From Pelagibacterium nitratireducens (GTDB taxonomy: Bacteria > Pseudomonadota > Alphaproteobacteria > Rhizobiales > Devosiaceae): 64,000 bases of DNA. The stretch lies in contig NZ_CP146275.1 of NCBI RefSeq assembly GCF_037044555.1, positions 2,584,501 to 2,648,500 on the forward strand, in the 5' to 3' direction. Positions 43,530 to 51,198 of this stretch are shown here, piece by piece. How positions within the stretch are numbered: the stretch's first letter is position 1; every line of letters starts with the position of its first letter. The notes below the pieces were generated by a model that was not told the DNA's origin, ran no database searches, and was given only the letters and a program-made list of their open reading frames with translations. Made by a program: the position numbers and the translations under genes.

Positions 43530-43541
43530 TGATGTGTACAA
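43530..43541. promoter_or_regulatory. divergent control region with TGTACA palindrome
   Basis: The 78 bp between gene 10 (minus) and the ribbon-helix-helix gene (plus) contain TGTGTTGTGATGTGTACA-like repeats of TGT ending in the palindrome TGTACA at 43536-43541. Ribbon-helix-helix proteins often bind short TGTAC-type repeats in their own promoter. Likely autoregulatory site; inference. Confidence 0.35.
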
Positions 43542-43556
43542 ATGGAGCGCGCCAGA

Positions 43557-43811
43557 ATGGCAAAGCCCTCGACCACGCTTACCGTGCGTTTGCCCAGTGA
43601 AACCCGGGCCAAGCTCGACCGGCTGGCCGATCTGACCCAGCGGTCCAAATCCTTCCTGGCCGCCAAGGCGCTCGATACCTATGCCGAGCGCGAGCTGGAA
43701 AAGTTCGAACGCATCGAAGCGCAACTCCGCGCCACCCCGGACGCGCCCGACCCCGATGCCGACGAAATCTTCGCCATCATGGAACGCGCCAGCCGCAACG
43801 GAAGCAGCTAG
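43557..43811 (+). CDS. ribbon-helix-helix (CopG/ParD-like) DNA-binding protein inside the GTA cluster
   Basis: From MAKPSTTLTVRLPSETRAK the protein is 84 residues: an N-terminal beta strand (TTLTVRLP) and two helices (ETRAKLDRLADLT; KSFLAAKALDTYAEREL) make a canonical ribbon-helix-helix, followed by an acidic tail typical of antitoxins. No toxin gene is adjacent. It is the only plus-strand gene within the minus-strand GTA cluster, lying between major tail protein and gene 10. It may be a lone antitoxin remnant or a local regulator. A further ATG at 43542 is possible. Confidence 0.85.
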   Translation: MAKPSTTLTVRLPSETRAKLDRLADLTQRSKSFLAAKALDTYAERELEKFERIEAQLRATPDAPDPDADEIFAIMERASRNGSS

Positions 43812-43838
43812 GATCAAGTCCCGTTCCCCCACCAAATT

Positions 43839-43937
43839 GTCATCCCGGGCGAAGACCCGGGATCCAGTAACCGGCAGAGTTGGTGGATAAGTCTCGAACG
43901 CCGAGTGTAGTTGACCCCGGGTCTTCGCTGGGGTGAC
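43839..43937. repeat. REP/MITE-like GTCAYCCCGG element (99 bp) plus a partial copy
   Basis: It begins GTCATCCCGGGCGAAG and ends CGCTGGGGTGAC, with hairpin CCCGGG-CGAAGA-CCCGGG at the left. A related half element follows at about 43970-44005 (TCCCGGACTTGATCCGGGA). Located between the ribbon-helix-helix gene and the major tail protein gene, which converge here, so it may also serve as a two-way transcription stop. Confidence 0.75.
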
Positions 43938-44047
43938 ACGATGGAAGGTTGGCCAGCACCGCCCCCTTCGCCTTCCCGGACTTGATCCGGGACCCAGCAG
44001 CGCTGAAGAAAAGGCTGCCGTGCCAGATCCACTGAACCGCCACGCAA

Positions 44048-44461
44048 CTACAGCGCCGTAAACCCGATCTCACCGGCGCTTTCCAGCGCCAGCTCGAACG
44101 TCACCTCACCCGCGTGATCGCCGGAAAATTCCAGCGCCACGATCTGAAACGGTCCCTCGACCGTTCCGAAATCGGGCAGGATCAACTGCCAGTTGCGGAT
44201 CGTTCCGCCGAAAAACAGCTCGCGCACCTGCGCATCGGACGTCTTGTCCTTGAAAATCCCCGACCCCGAAACAGAGGCACGCCTGATCCCGCCGCCTTCG
44301 AGCAGTTCCCGCCAACGCCCGGCGCTTTCGGCATCGGTGGTATCGACGCTTGCCGCGTTGAAGGCGAGCTGCTTGGTGCGCAATCCCGCAACCGTCAGAA
44401 AACTCCCCGACCCGGTCTGGTCGAGTTTCAAAAGCATGTCCTTGCCGCTCTGGGCCGTCAT
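44048..44461 (-). CDS. GTA major tail protein, gene 9 homologue
   Basis: The 137-residue protein starts MTAQSGKDMLLKLDQTGSG and has the TP901-1-type tail tube words VDTTDAESAGRWRELLEGGGIRRASVSGSGIF. It builds the tail tube. The ATG overlaps the end of gene 8 closely. The cluster is interrupted just after it by a repeat and the plus-strand regulator gene. Confidence 0.95.
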   Translation of the reverse strand: MTAQSGKDMLLKLDQTGSGSFLTVAGLRTKQLAFNAASVDTTDAESAGRWRELLEGGGIRRASVSGSGIFKDKTSDAQVRELFFGGTIRNWQLILPDFGTVEGPFQIVALEFSGDHAGEVTFELALESAGEIGFTAL

Positions 44462-44462
44462 C

Positions 44463-44873
44463 TCAATTGTCCTTTGGTTCGGAGAAAAGCCGCAACTGCA
44501 CCGCCGCCCGCGCCCGCCCCGTCGCCAGGTCGATGGCGGTTTCGGTGCGCACATGCCGCCTGTGGGTCAAAACATGGTCCTGGGGCGCCAGCGCCCCCAT
44601 GACCGCCACCCGCTCGATCCTGTCGGCAATCTGGATTGCCGCCGCGCGCGAGGGTTGCGGGCTCCAGCAATGAATGGTCAGCCGATGCTCGCAACCGGGC
44701 GCCTCGTCGCCGTCGCGCGGCACCGCGTCGTGGCGCAAGATCGTCACGTAGGGCGGCTGTTGTCCCTTGGGCGGCGCATCGAATATCGCACCCTCCCCGA
44801 TCAGCAGCGCCAATGGCGCATCGGCTGCCCAGGCGGAAACCAACGCGTTCTGAATATCCTCGAGCGCTTCCAT
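44463..44873 (-). CDS. GTA tail terminator-like protein, gene 8 homologue (DUF3168)
   Basis: The 136-residue protein matches DUF3168, with LIGEGAIFDAPPKGQQPPYVTI and HRLTIHCWSPQPSRAAAIQIADRI. In RcGTA this protein caps the tail tube. It starts directly after the gene 7 stop (TAGATG). Confidence 0.93.
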   Translation of the reverse strand: MEALEDIQNALVSAWAADAPLALLIGEGAIFDAPPKGQQPPYVTILRHDAVPRDGDEAPGCEHRLTIHCWSPQPSRAAAIQIADRIERVAVMGALAPQDHVLTHRRHVRTETAIDLATGRARAAVQLRLFSEPKDN

Positions 44874-45215
44874 CTAGCCCACCATCGCCGTTTCGGCGCA
44901 CAGGCAGGACAGGTACGCTCGCCGCCCGTTCAGATCTTCTACTTCGACGATCTCCAGCGCCCGCCCGCGATAGACGATCCGGTCGCCGGGCCTTAAATCC
45001 TTGCGAAACCGCAGAACCACCGCATGCGTCGAGGTCGCCGCGCGTCCATCGCCCTCGCGCATGATCCGCGCCGAGCGCGAGCGCACCCGCGCCCAGACCG
45101 AGGTGATGGGCAAAAACAGCGTTTCGTGCCCGCCATCGGGCATCAGCGCCATGTCGCGGTGTTGCAGTTGCACCCGGTCGCGCAGCGTGCCGACCGGCGG
45201 CACCGCGCCCCTCAC
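44874..45215 (-). CDS. GTA head-tail stopper/adaptor, gene 7 homologue
   Basis: A 113-residue phage head-closure protein (LRDRVQLQHRD..., TSVWARVRSRSARIMREGDGRAA, LRPGDRIVYRGRALEIVEVEDLNGR). It starts with GTG overlapping the gene 6 stop. It joins the head portal complex to the tail. Confidence 0.93.
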   Translation of the reverse strand: MRGAVPPVGTLRDRVQLQHRDMALMPDGGHETLFLPITSVWARVRSRSARIMREGDGRAATSTHAVVLRFRKDLRPGDRIVYRGRALEIVEVEDLNGRRAYLSCLCAETAMVG

Positions 45216-45790
45216 AGCCGCACCCGCTTGTGGCTGGCGATCAGCCGCTCGAACCCGGCAGGCACCGAAGCCCCCGCCCCGCTCACCAGCACCGCATCGC
45301 GGTTTTCGTACCAGGACGCAGCCAGCGTTTTGAGCGATTGGACCAGATCGGCCGGCACCTCTTCGGGCTCTGTCCCGAACCCGGCGACATAATCGATCTC
45401 GATCCCCATCCGCGCGCGCAACACCGGCGCCCCAGCCACCGTCACGGGCAAAATGATCCGTGCCGGATTGGCCCGTCCATCGGGCAAGACCTCATTGAGA
45501 TCGATCTGATGCTCTTCGCCGTCAGCGTCGTAGCAGCGGATTTCGCTCAGCGTCACCATTGGCGAGACCGGCAGTTTGATCACCCGGTCCTCCGGCCAGC
45601 CATCGAGCACAACCCGCCAGGTCTGGGCCAGCAGCGCCTTGCCCGTCAGGCTTTCGACATGGACCCGCGCCGCCACGATCAGCGCCTCGATCAGCCCATC
45701 CTCGGCCTCGTCCTCCACCCGCAGATGCGCCTTCATCTGCACAAGCGAAACCGGCTCCTGGGCGGGACCCGCCAGAAGGTATGATGTCAT
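45212..45790 (-). CDS. GTA head-tail connector, gene 6 homologue
   Basis: From MTSYLLAGPAQEPVSLVQMKAHLRVE the protein is 192 residues and matches the phage gp6-like head-tail connector family. The first 17 codons of the longer open frame are rejected because an AAAGAGAA site lies just before the ATG at 45790. It follows the capsid gene after 184 bp in which I see no gene. Confidence 0.93.
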   Translation of the reverse strand: MTSYLLAGPAQEPVSLVQMKAHLRVEDEAEDGLIEALIVAARVHVESLTGKALLAQTWRVVLDGWPEDRVIKLPVSPMVTLSEIRCYDADGEEHQIDLNEVLPDGRANPARIILPVTVAGAPVLRARMGIEIDYVAGFGTEPEEVPADLVQSLKTLAASWYENRDAVLVSGAGASVPAGFERLIASHKRVRL

Positions 45791-45974
45791 TTTTGTTCTC
45801 TTTGATTTGTTGTGTCGTGCCAGCGGCAGCGACCCGCCCACGGCGAGCCGCTGCCCGGAATGGATCAGGGCGTGGCGAAAGACGGGATCTGCGAGAACCG
45901 GAGCGGAGCGTACTTTGGTACGTGAGCACCGGAAGCGCAGGTCAATGCCGTTTGCAGCCCGCCCTCATTCATTC

Positions 45975-47201
45975 CTACGCTCCGAATTTGAGGAGCTTGA
46001 TGGCGTCATAATCCGCAATCCCGCCGCCGACGCGCTTGGTCGTGTAAAACAGCACATAGGGCTTGGCCGAATAGGGATCGCGCAGGATATTCACCCCCTG
46101 CCGGTCGACGATCAGATAGCCGCGCCGGAAATCGCCAAAGGCGACCGAAAGGCTGTCCACGCCGATGTCGGGCATGTCTTCGGCCTCGACCAGCGAAAAG
46201 CCCATCAGGCTCGCCCGGCCATCGGGCGAAGCGGCGGGCTGCCAGAGGTAATTGCCCTCGGCATCCTTCAACTTCCGCACCGCCCCTTGCGTGCGCCGGT
46301 TCATCAGCCAGGTCGCGTTCTGGCGATAGCCGGCCTTGAGCGCATAGACCAGATCGACCAGCGCGTCGGCCGGATCATTGGCGTCGAACCCGGCATCCGC
46401 CCCCGTCGAAATGGTGCCCAGCTTTTCCCAGGCCCAGCTCGCCTCATCGACAGTATCGGCGTCGAGAAAGCCCGAAGGCTTGTTGACCCCATCGCCGAGA
46501 ATGAACGCCGTCGTTTCCTGCTCGGCGAAGGCGGCATTGACCTCCTCGGCAATCCACTGGCCCACATCGACCGCCGCATCGTCGAGAAACGCCTGGGTCG
46601 CCGCCGGCATGGCGTAAAGCTCGGTCGTGGGAAATGTCAGCTCGTCGATCACCTGGGAATTGGTCTGGGTGCGCGCCGCCGTCTCCCCGACCCAGCCCAC
46701 CTGAGGCCCCGTCACCGTGATGGGCTTTTTATAGACCGAGGAGGACACCTGCCGCACGCCGCAGATCGCCCGCATGGGCGAAATGGCTGTCAGGAGCTTG
46801 GTGATCTCGGTTTCGGTTTCCCCCGGCACCAGATAACCGCCATCGGGGTTCGAGCCGATCGAAAGCGCCTTTTCTTCGCCGCGCTTCACATAGGCGGAAA
46901 ACGCGTCCTTGTATTCATCGCTGGCAACCGCCCTGCCCCCTTCGAGCGCCGGACGGGCCTTGTCCACCGCCGCCTTGTCGAGCGCCGATTTGTGCCCGTC
47001 GAGCACCGCATTGAGCCGATCGAGCTTGCCTTCGAGCAACGTATCGGCGGACCCACGTTTTTCCAGGTCGCCCAGCCGCTGGTCGTTGGTCGATTTGAAC
47101 TCCTCGAAAGCTGTCATGAAATCGGCGAACAGGGCATCCACATCCCCAGCCGGAAGCGCCGCCACCTTGGTCTCAAGGCGCGGTTCGATAGATTTGGTCA
47201 T
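45975..47201 (-). CDS. GTA major capsid protein, HK97 fold, gene 5 homologue
   Basis: A 408-residue HK97-type capsid protein. Residues 1-105 form a charged helical delta domain that acts as a scaffold and is removed by the upstream protease, and the mature shell starts around GEEKALSIGSNPDGGYLVPGETETEI. The later RRTQGAVRKLKDAEGNYLWQP and GFSLVEAEDMPDI are typical. The prohead protease gene precedes it, separated by a 97-bp repeat. Confidence 0.96.
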   Translation of the reverse strand: MTKSIEPRLETKVAALPAGDVDALFADFMTAFEEFKSTNDQRLGDLEKRGSADTLLEGKLDRLNAVLDGHKSALDKAAVDKARPALEGGRAVASDEYKDAFSAYVKRGEEKALSIGSNPDGGYLVPGETETEITKLLTAISPMRAICGVRQVSSSVYKKPITVTGPQVGWVGETAARTQTNSQVIDELTFPTTELYAMPAATQAFLDDAAVDVGQWIAEEVNAAFAEQETTAFILGDGVNKPSGFLDADTVDEASWAWEKLGTISTGADAGFDANDPADALVDLVYALKAGYRQNATWLMNRRTQGAVRKLKDAEGNYLWQPAASPDGRASLMGFSLVEAEDMPDIGVDSLSVAFGDFRRGYLIVDRQGVNILRDPYSAKPYVLFYTTKRVGGGIADYDAIKLLKFGA

Positions 47202-47254
47202 CAGTTTTCCCTTGTTGATATTGCGTGGGGTCGCGGCCCTGCCTCCCCACCACT

Positions 47255-47351
47255 GTCATCCCGGGCGAAGACCCGGGATCCAGTATCCTCACGCGCTCGT
47301 GGTCCTCACCGGCATTGAGCGTACTGGGCCCCGGCTCATGGCCGGGGTGAC
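47255..47351. repeat. REP/MITE-like GTCAYCCCGG element (97 bp)
   Basis: It starts GTCATCCCGGGCGAAG and ends GGCCGGGGTGAC; hairpins CCCGGG-CGAAGA-CCCGGG and CCCCGGCTCATGGCCGGGG flank a less conserved middle. It lies exactly between the prohead protease stop and the capsid start region. Same family as 33714 and 43839. Confidence 0.75.
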
Positions 47352-47372
47352 TCCTGGAGAAGACGCAAGGCC

Positions 47373-47861
47373 CTACGACGTCATCAGTCGCGCCGCCGCG
47401 CCAAGCGTTGCGGCCAGTTTGGAGTTGCCGCCCGGCCCGGAGCCAATCCGAGCCGCCTCCATCATCGGAAAGGTGACGATGGAAATTTCCCAAAGGTCCA
47501 CGGCCCACAATCGACGCGTCCCCGTCCTGCCCTCGCGGGTGGCCCGTACGGCCCGAAACCCGATGGAAAGCCCGTCGATTGCCCGCTGTGCGATCAGCGC
47601 CTTAAGGCTCGCCGCGCGCGGCACCCCCTCGAGCAGCCGCCCGGACACCTTGAGTCCGAACCCGTCCTCGGCAATCTCGTCCCACAGCCCGATGGGTTCC
47701 TTGGGATCGTGCTGAAACAACAGCCGCACCCGGCTCGCGCCGCGCGATTTCAGCGTGTCGCGAAACGCGCCAGGCATCACGATATCCCCGCCCCCGTCGA
47801 GCCGCCCGAACACCGAGGCGTAGCCCGAAAACCGCCCATCGGCGTCAATCGCAACGCTCAT
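47373..47861 (-). CDS. GTA prohead protease, HK97 family, gene 4 homologue
   Basis: The 162-residue protein has the catalytic His in LLFQHDPKEPIGLWDE (near residue 50) and Ser in DGLSIGFRAV (near 98), the HK97 prohead protease pair. It trims the capsid protein's delta domain. Its ATG overlaps the stop of a tiny upstream ORF. Confidence 0.95.
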   Translation of the reverse strand: MSVAIDADGRFSGYASVFGRLDGGGDIVMPGAFRDTLKSRGASRVRLLFQHDPKEPIGLWDEIAEDGFGLKVSGRLLEGVPRAASLKALIAQRAIDGLSIGFRAVRATREGRTGTRRLWAVDLWEISIVTFPMMEAARIGSGPGGNSKLAATLGAAARLMTS

Positions 47862-47995
47862 CTGGCGCTCTCCGGCTTGCCTCTTGCCGATTTGGTCGGC
47901 CGTTTGGCCAGCGATCCCGCCAGGTTCCAGGCAAACTGGCGAAACACCTGCGTGGCTTCTCCCGGATTGCTCTTTGCGGTCTTTTTTGTCCCCAT
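47858..47995 (-). CDS. tiny GTA-cluster ORF, 45 residues, unrecognised
   Basis: Starting MGTKKTAKSNPGEATQVFRQ, this basic 45-residue ORF overlaps the upstream ORF stop and the downstream protease start by ATGA at both ends. This double coupling argues that it is translated. It contains a conserved-looking FAWNLAGSLA segment. I do not recognise a family. It may correspond in position to small ORFs reported between portal and protease in GTAs. Confidence 0.7.
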   Translation of the reverse strand: MGTKKTAKSNPGEATQVFRQFAWNLAGSLAKRPTKSARGKPESAR

Positions 47996-48183
47996 CAGTC
48001 CTTGTCCCTGAACAGTTTGTTGAGGTGGGCGATTTCGGTCACGAAGGTGTTGAACCGCCGATTGGCCGCCGAAAGCTCCTTGAGCAGCGTAAACACCGCC
48101 ACGCTCGCCCCGCCCGCCCACAAAAACAGCGCCACATGCGCCAGATCCCCCTTGGCGAGCACCGTCGAAATGATCGCGTCCAT
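47995..48183 (-). CDS. small membrane protein in GTA cluster, 62 residues (gene 3.5 position)
   Basis: From MDAIISTVLAKGDLAHVALFLWAGG, with AAAGGGA about 8 bases upstream, this protein has one hydrophobic helix (residues 16-35) and a charged C-terminal amphipathic helix (NRRFNTFVTEIAHLNKLFRDKD). It lies 19 bp after the portal gene and overlaps the next tiny ORF. The place matches gene 3.5 of RcGTA-like clusters. Role unknown; a membrane adaptor or holin-like part is conceivable. Confidence 0.78.
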   Translation of the reverse strand: MDAIISTVLAKGDLAHVALFLWAGGASVAVFTLLKELSAANRRFNTFVTEIAHLNKLFRDKD

Positions 48184-48202
48184 TTCCGTCCCTTTCTGGC
48201 GT

Positions 48203-49369
48203 CTAGGCCTTCGCCCCAAACCCCAACAGCTCCCGCTTCTCCGCATCGCTCAAGAACGACGCATTCCCCACCCGCTCCCAGTCCATCGCCCGATCGGCGG
48301 CCAGCGCCTCGATGCCGTCGAAATCGGGCACCAGTTCCACCCCGCCGAACCCCGGCGCCAGCCAATGGGTCAGCGATCCCACAACCGCCCGCACCAGCGG
48401 AATGACCGTCTGCCGCCAGAGCGCCCGGCTGGCCTCGGCGTAGTTCGCGTAAGTGTTGTCCCCCGGAATCCCCAGCAGCATGGGCGGCACGCCGAAGGCC
48501 AGCGCGATCTCGCGCGCCGCCGCGTTCTTGGCGTCGAGAAAATCCATTTCCGCCGGGGTCAGCGCCATCGCCTTCCAGTCCAGGCCGCCTTCGAGCACCA
48601 TGGGCCGCCCGGCGTTGATCGCCCCGGCAAACCCCTCCTCGAGCTCGGATTTGAGCCTTTGGTACTGGTCCTCGGTCAGATTGCCCGCCGCCGCGTTGTA
48701 AACCAGCGCCCCCGATGGCCGCGCCGCGTTTTCCAGCAAGGCCCGGTTCCAGGCGGTCGCCGCGTTGTGCGTCTCAAGGCTCCCCTGTGCCGCCTGCAAC
48801 GGCGCCTGCCCGTAATGATCGTCGAGCGGATCGAACAGGGTAAGATGCAAAACCCGCCCCACTGGCCCGGTATCGAGCATCAGCTTGTGGGTCCGCCCAC
48901 CCGCCGTATAGGCATAGCCGATCGGCCAGCCATCCTTGCCCGCAATCACTGCCATGCGGTCGGGCCGCAATCCGTAAAGCCCCCTGACCTGCCCCTCGAC
49001 GATCGCCGCGTCGAGATAGGCATTGCCGGCCAGTTGCAGATAGGAAAAGACGCTTTCGAGCAGCGCCTTGCCGTCCTGGCGCGGATTGGGGCGTCCGAGC
49101 AGGGCAAGCAGCGGATGCTCACTCAGCACCTTGTCTCCATCGCGCACCTCGAGCGGCACCCTTGCCGCATTTTCCGCCACCATGCGCACGCAGCGATAGA
49201 CAATGGGGTTTTTCGCAAACCCTTCATTGGCCAGCGCCGCAAACCCCTTCTTTCCGCTCCCGCCAATCCCCAGCGGCGCAAGCTGAAACAAGGTCTGCGG
49301 CGCCGCCGATTTCCGTTCAGCGCCCACACGCGATCGCCCGCCCACAAGGCGCCCCAGCCAATCGGCCAT
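48203..49369 (-). CDS. GTA portal protein, HK97-type, gene 3 homologue
   Basis: From MADWLGRLVGG (AAAGGA 9 bases upstream) the protein is 388 residues. It matches the phage portal family: FAKNPIVYRCVRMVAENAARVPLEV, HPLLALLGRPNPRQDGKALLESVFSYLQLAGNAYLD and GVPPMLLGIPGDNTYANYAEASRALWRQTVIPL. Forms the DNA entry ring of the head. An ATG 17 codons earlier is less well placed. A repeated 21-bp sequence lies upstream at 49441-49461. Confidence 0.95.
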   Translation of the reverse strand: MADWLGRLVGGRSRVGAERKSAAPQTLFQLAPLGIGGSGKKGFAALANEGFAKNPIVYRCVRMVAENAARVPLEVRDGDKVLSEHPLLALLGRPNPRQDGKALLESVFSYLQLAGNAYLDAAIVEGQVRGLYGLRPDRMAVIAGKDGWPIGYAYTAGGRTHKLMLDTGPVGRVLHLTLFDPLDDHYGQAPLQAAQGSLETHNAATAWNRALLENAARPSGALVYNAAAGNLTEDQYQRLKSELEEGFAGAINAGRPMVLEGGLDWKAMALTPAEMDFLDAKNAAAREIALAFGVPPMLLGIPGDNTYANYAEASRALWRQTVIPLVRAVVGSLTHWLAPGFGGVELVPDFDGIEALAADRAMDWERVGNASFLSDAEKRELLGFGAKA

Positions 49370-49440
49370 CGTCCCATCCTTTTTGATTGTTGCTGGAGAT
49401 CGCCGCAGCATCTCCATCATGGCTGAACCTTACCCCACCA

Positions 49441-49461
49441 GCGTGACGCGGGGATAAGTCC
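49441..49461 (-). promoter_or_regulatory. 21-bp exact repeat, copy 1 (upstream of portal)
   Basis: On the minus strand this begins GGACTTATCCCCGCG and ends TCACGC. It is identical to 51327-51347 and, like that copy, is followed after 5-6 bases by GGTWAGGTT. It lies between the terminase stop and the portal start. See findings for the possible meaning. Confidence 0.55.
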
Positions 49462-49469
49462 CAAAAAAA

Positions 49470-50774
49470 TCAAACCCGCACCCGCGGCACCGGCCCATCG
49501 CGCAGCAGCAATTCGGTCACAGCCCACACCAGCGCATCGAGCCGGTCGGGCGAATGGCCCTCGGCCAGACCGTCCGGCCCGAAGGCGCACAATTCGTCCT
49601 CGAGCTCGGCAAACATGCCCGCGTGTTTCACCCGCGCCTGCGCATAAAGCGCCGCGACCGGTTCGGCGCGCACCCATTTGCCCCTGTTGGCCCGCGCTTC
49701 GCGCACCGGCACACTCGCATCGACCTGCTGCATGAGATTTTTCACAAGATCCCCGCCCTGGTTCACCTCGGCCAGGATCGTATCGGCATCGAACTCGTGA
49801 AACGCGGCAATCGCCACCCGCGCCCAGCCGACAGGGGTCACCCCCTGCACCGTCCGGTCGGCCAAAACCACCGCATTCTCCCCGGATCGGCCCGCAACGA
49901 TGATCCCGCAGGCGTCCGAATTCTTGCCCCCCGTCACCGGCGGATCGACCGCCACCACGATCCGGGTCAACCCCGGCACATCGGCAATCCGCCCCGCTTC
50001 GATCTGGCTGCGGTTCCACAGCGCACCGGGCACCTCCTCGACCATCTCGCCATCGAGTTCCTGCCGTCCGAGCACCGTTTCATTGTATCGCGCCACGATC
50101 GCTTCGAGAAACGCAGGCGCCAGATTGTCCCGGTTGGCCTTCGTTTTCATTCGCGTCACCACCGTATTGGGGTCCGTCATCAGGCGCTTTAAAAGCCGCG
50201 TCGGTTTGGGCGTCGTGGTCACCAACTGGCGTGGCCGCGCCCCGATCCGCAGCCCGAATTGCAGCATGTCCCATGCCGCCTCGGCCTTGGGCCATTTGGC
50301 CAGCTCGTCGCACCATGCAGCGGCAAATTGGGGTCCGCGGAACCGTTCGGGATCGTTGGCCGGCATCAGCCAGGCTTCCGCCCCGTTGGGCCAGACGACA
50401 ATTCCGCGCGCCTTGTCCAGCCTTGGCCGCTCGGACACCGGGTACACCGAAACGATCCCCGAAACCCCTTCCACCATAATGGCGCGCGCCTCGTGCATGG
50501 TTTCGCCCACCAGCGCGATGGGCGAAACCGGACGCCTGCCCGAGACCAGTTCGCGCACCCATTCGGCCCCGGCCCGCGTCTTGCCGGCGCCGCGCCCACC
50601 GAGCATGAGCCAGGTCGTCCAATCGCCCTCGGGCGCGCGTTGCATCGGGTGGCCCCAAAGGTCCCAGCAGATCTTGAAATTTTCGAGATCGGAGGCTTCG
50701 AGCACCTGCGCGCGCCGCATCATCTCGGCCTTGCGCGCCCTGGTCAGAGGCGGCAGATCAATCTTCGGTTTCAA
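49470..50774 (-). CDS. GTA terminase large subunit, gene 2 homologue
   Basis: A 434-residue packaging motor. The N-terminal ATPase has Walker A LGGRGAGKTRAGAEW (about residues 58-72) and a Walker B-like AAWCDELAKW (about 151). The C-terminal RNase H-like nuclease has acidic residues in VAVDPPVTGGKNSDACGIIV and LAEVNQGGD. In RcGTA it packages host DNA by headful. Starts 17 bp before the end of the small terminase gene. Confidence 0.96.
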   Translation of the reverse strand: MKPKIDLPPLTRARKAEMMRRAQVLEASDLENFKICWDLWGHPMQRAPEGDWTTWLMLGGRGAGKTRAGAEWVRELVSGRRPVSPIALVGETMHEARAIMVEGVSGIVSVYPVSERPRLDKARGIVVWPNGAEAWLMPANDPERFRGPQFAAAWCDELAKWPKAEAAWDMLQFGLRIGARPRQLVTTTPKPTRLLKRLMTDPNTVVTRMKTKANRDNLAPAFLEAIVARYNETVLGRQELDGEMVEEVPGALWNRSQIEAGRIADVPGLTRIVVAVDPPVTGGKNSDACGIIVAGRSGENAVVLADRTVQGVTPVGWARVAIAAFHEFDADTILAEVNQGGDLVKNLMQQVDASVPVREARANRGKWVRAEPVAALYAQARVKHAGMFAELEDELCAFGPDGLAEGHSPDRLDALVWAVTELLLRDGPVPRVRV

Positions 50775-51198
50775 GCTTTGAAATCCGGTCGACCAGGCGC
50801 TCGCGAATGGCTTCGAGTTCGGGGTCCATGCGCACCCGTTTCTTGACCACTTTCTTTTCCGCCGCTTCGAGCGCCGTGATCTTGTCGAGCGCCTTGGTCA
50901 TGGATTCGAGCATGCGCATTTCGGTTGCACTCATGGGTTCCTCTAAAAGTTTGCGTTCGAGTTGGGTGATCTGGGCCTCGATCAGCCCGAGCATGCGGGC
51001 CAGAAGGCTCTGGCGCCGCTGCCGGCCCACTCCGGGCTTGCGCAGCACCCAGTGCTCCTTGCGGCGTCTTGTGTTGAGCCGGTTGAGCGTCAGCCCGTGG
51101 GCGGCAGCGATCTGGACTATGGGCGTGTCGGTGTCCTCATACTCTGCCCGCACGGCATCCCAGTCCGGCTCCACCGTTCCGCTCATCGCCCGATCCAT
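50758..51198 (-). CDS. GTA terminase small subunit-like protein, gene 1 homologue
   Basis: From the Met at 51198 the product is 146 residues; another Met lies four codons on. It has an N-terminal helix-turn-helix (DTPIVQIAAAHGLTLNRLNTRRRKEHW) and a long coiled coil (LLARMLGLIEAQITQLERKL and following), the usual small terminase design. The 35-codon upstream extension looks non-coding. Overlaps the large subunit gene, opening the cluster. Confidence 0.88.
   Translation of the reverse strand: MDRAMSGTVEPDWDAVRAEYEDTDTPIVQIAAAHGLTLNRLNTRRRKEHWVLRKPGVGRQRRQSLLARMLGLIEAQITQLERKLLEEPMSATEMRMLESMTKALDKITALEAAEKKVVKKRVRMDPELEAIRERLVDRISKLETED

Noticed and set aside
49441..49461. TTATCCCC inside the 21-bp repeat as a DnaA box or origin
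   Set aside because: The consensus is TTATCCACA; the two copies are 1.9 kb apart, at GTA gene starts, with no other origin features.
32909..51198. Active prophage instead of GTA
   Set aside because: No integrase, repressor, replication genes or attachment sites; gene order, tiny tape measure and TIM-barrel gene 15 are those of RcGTA-like agents.
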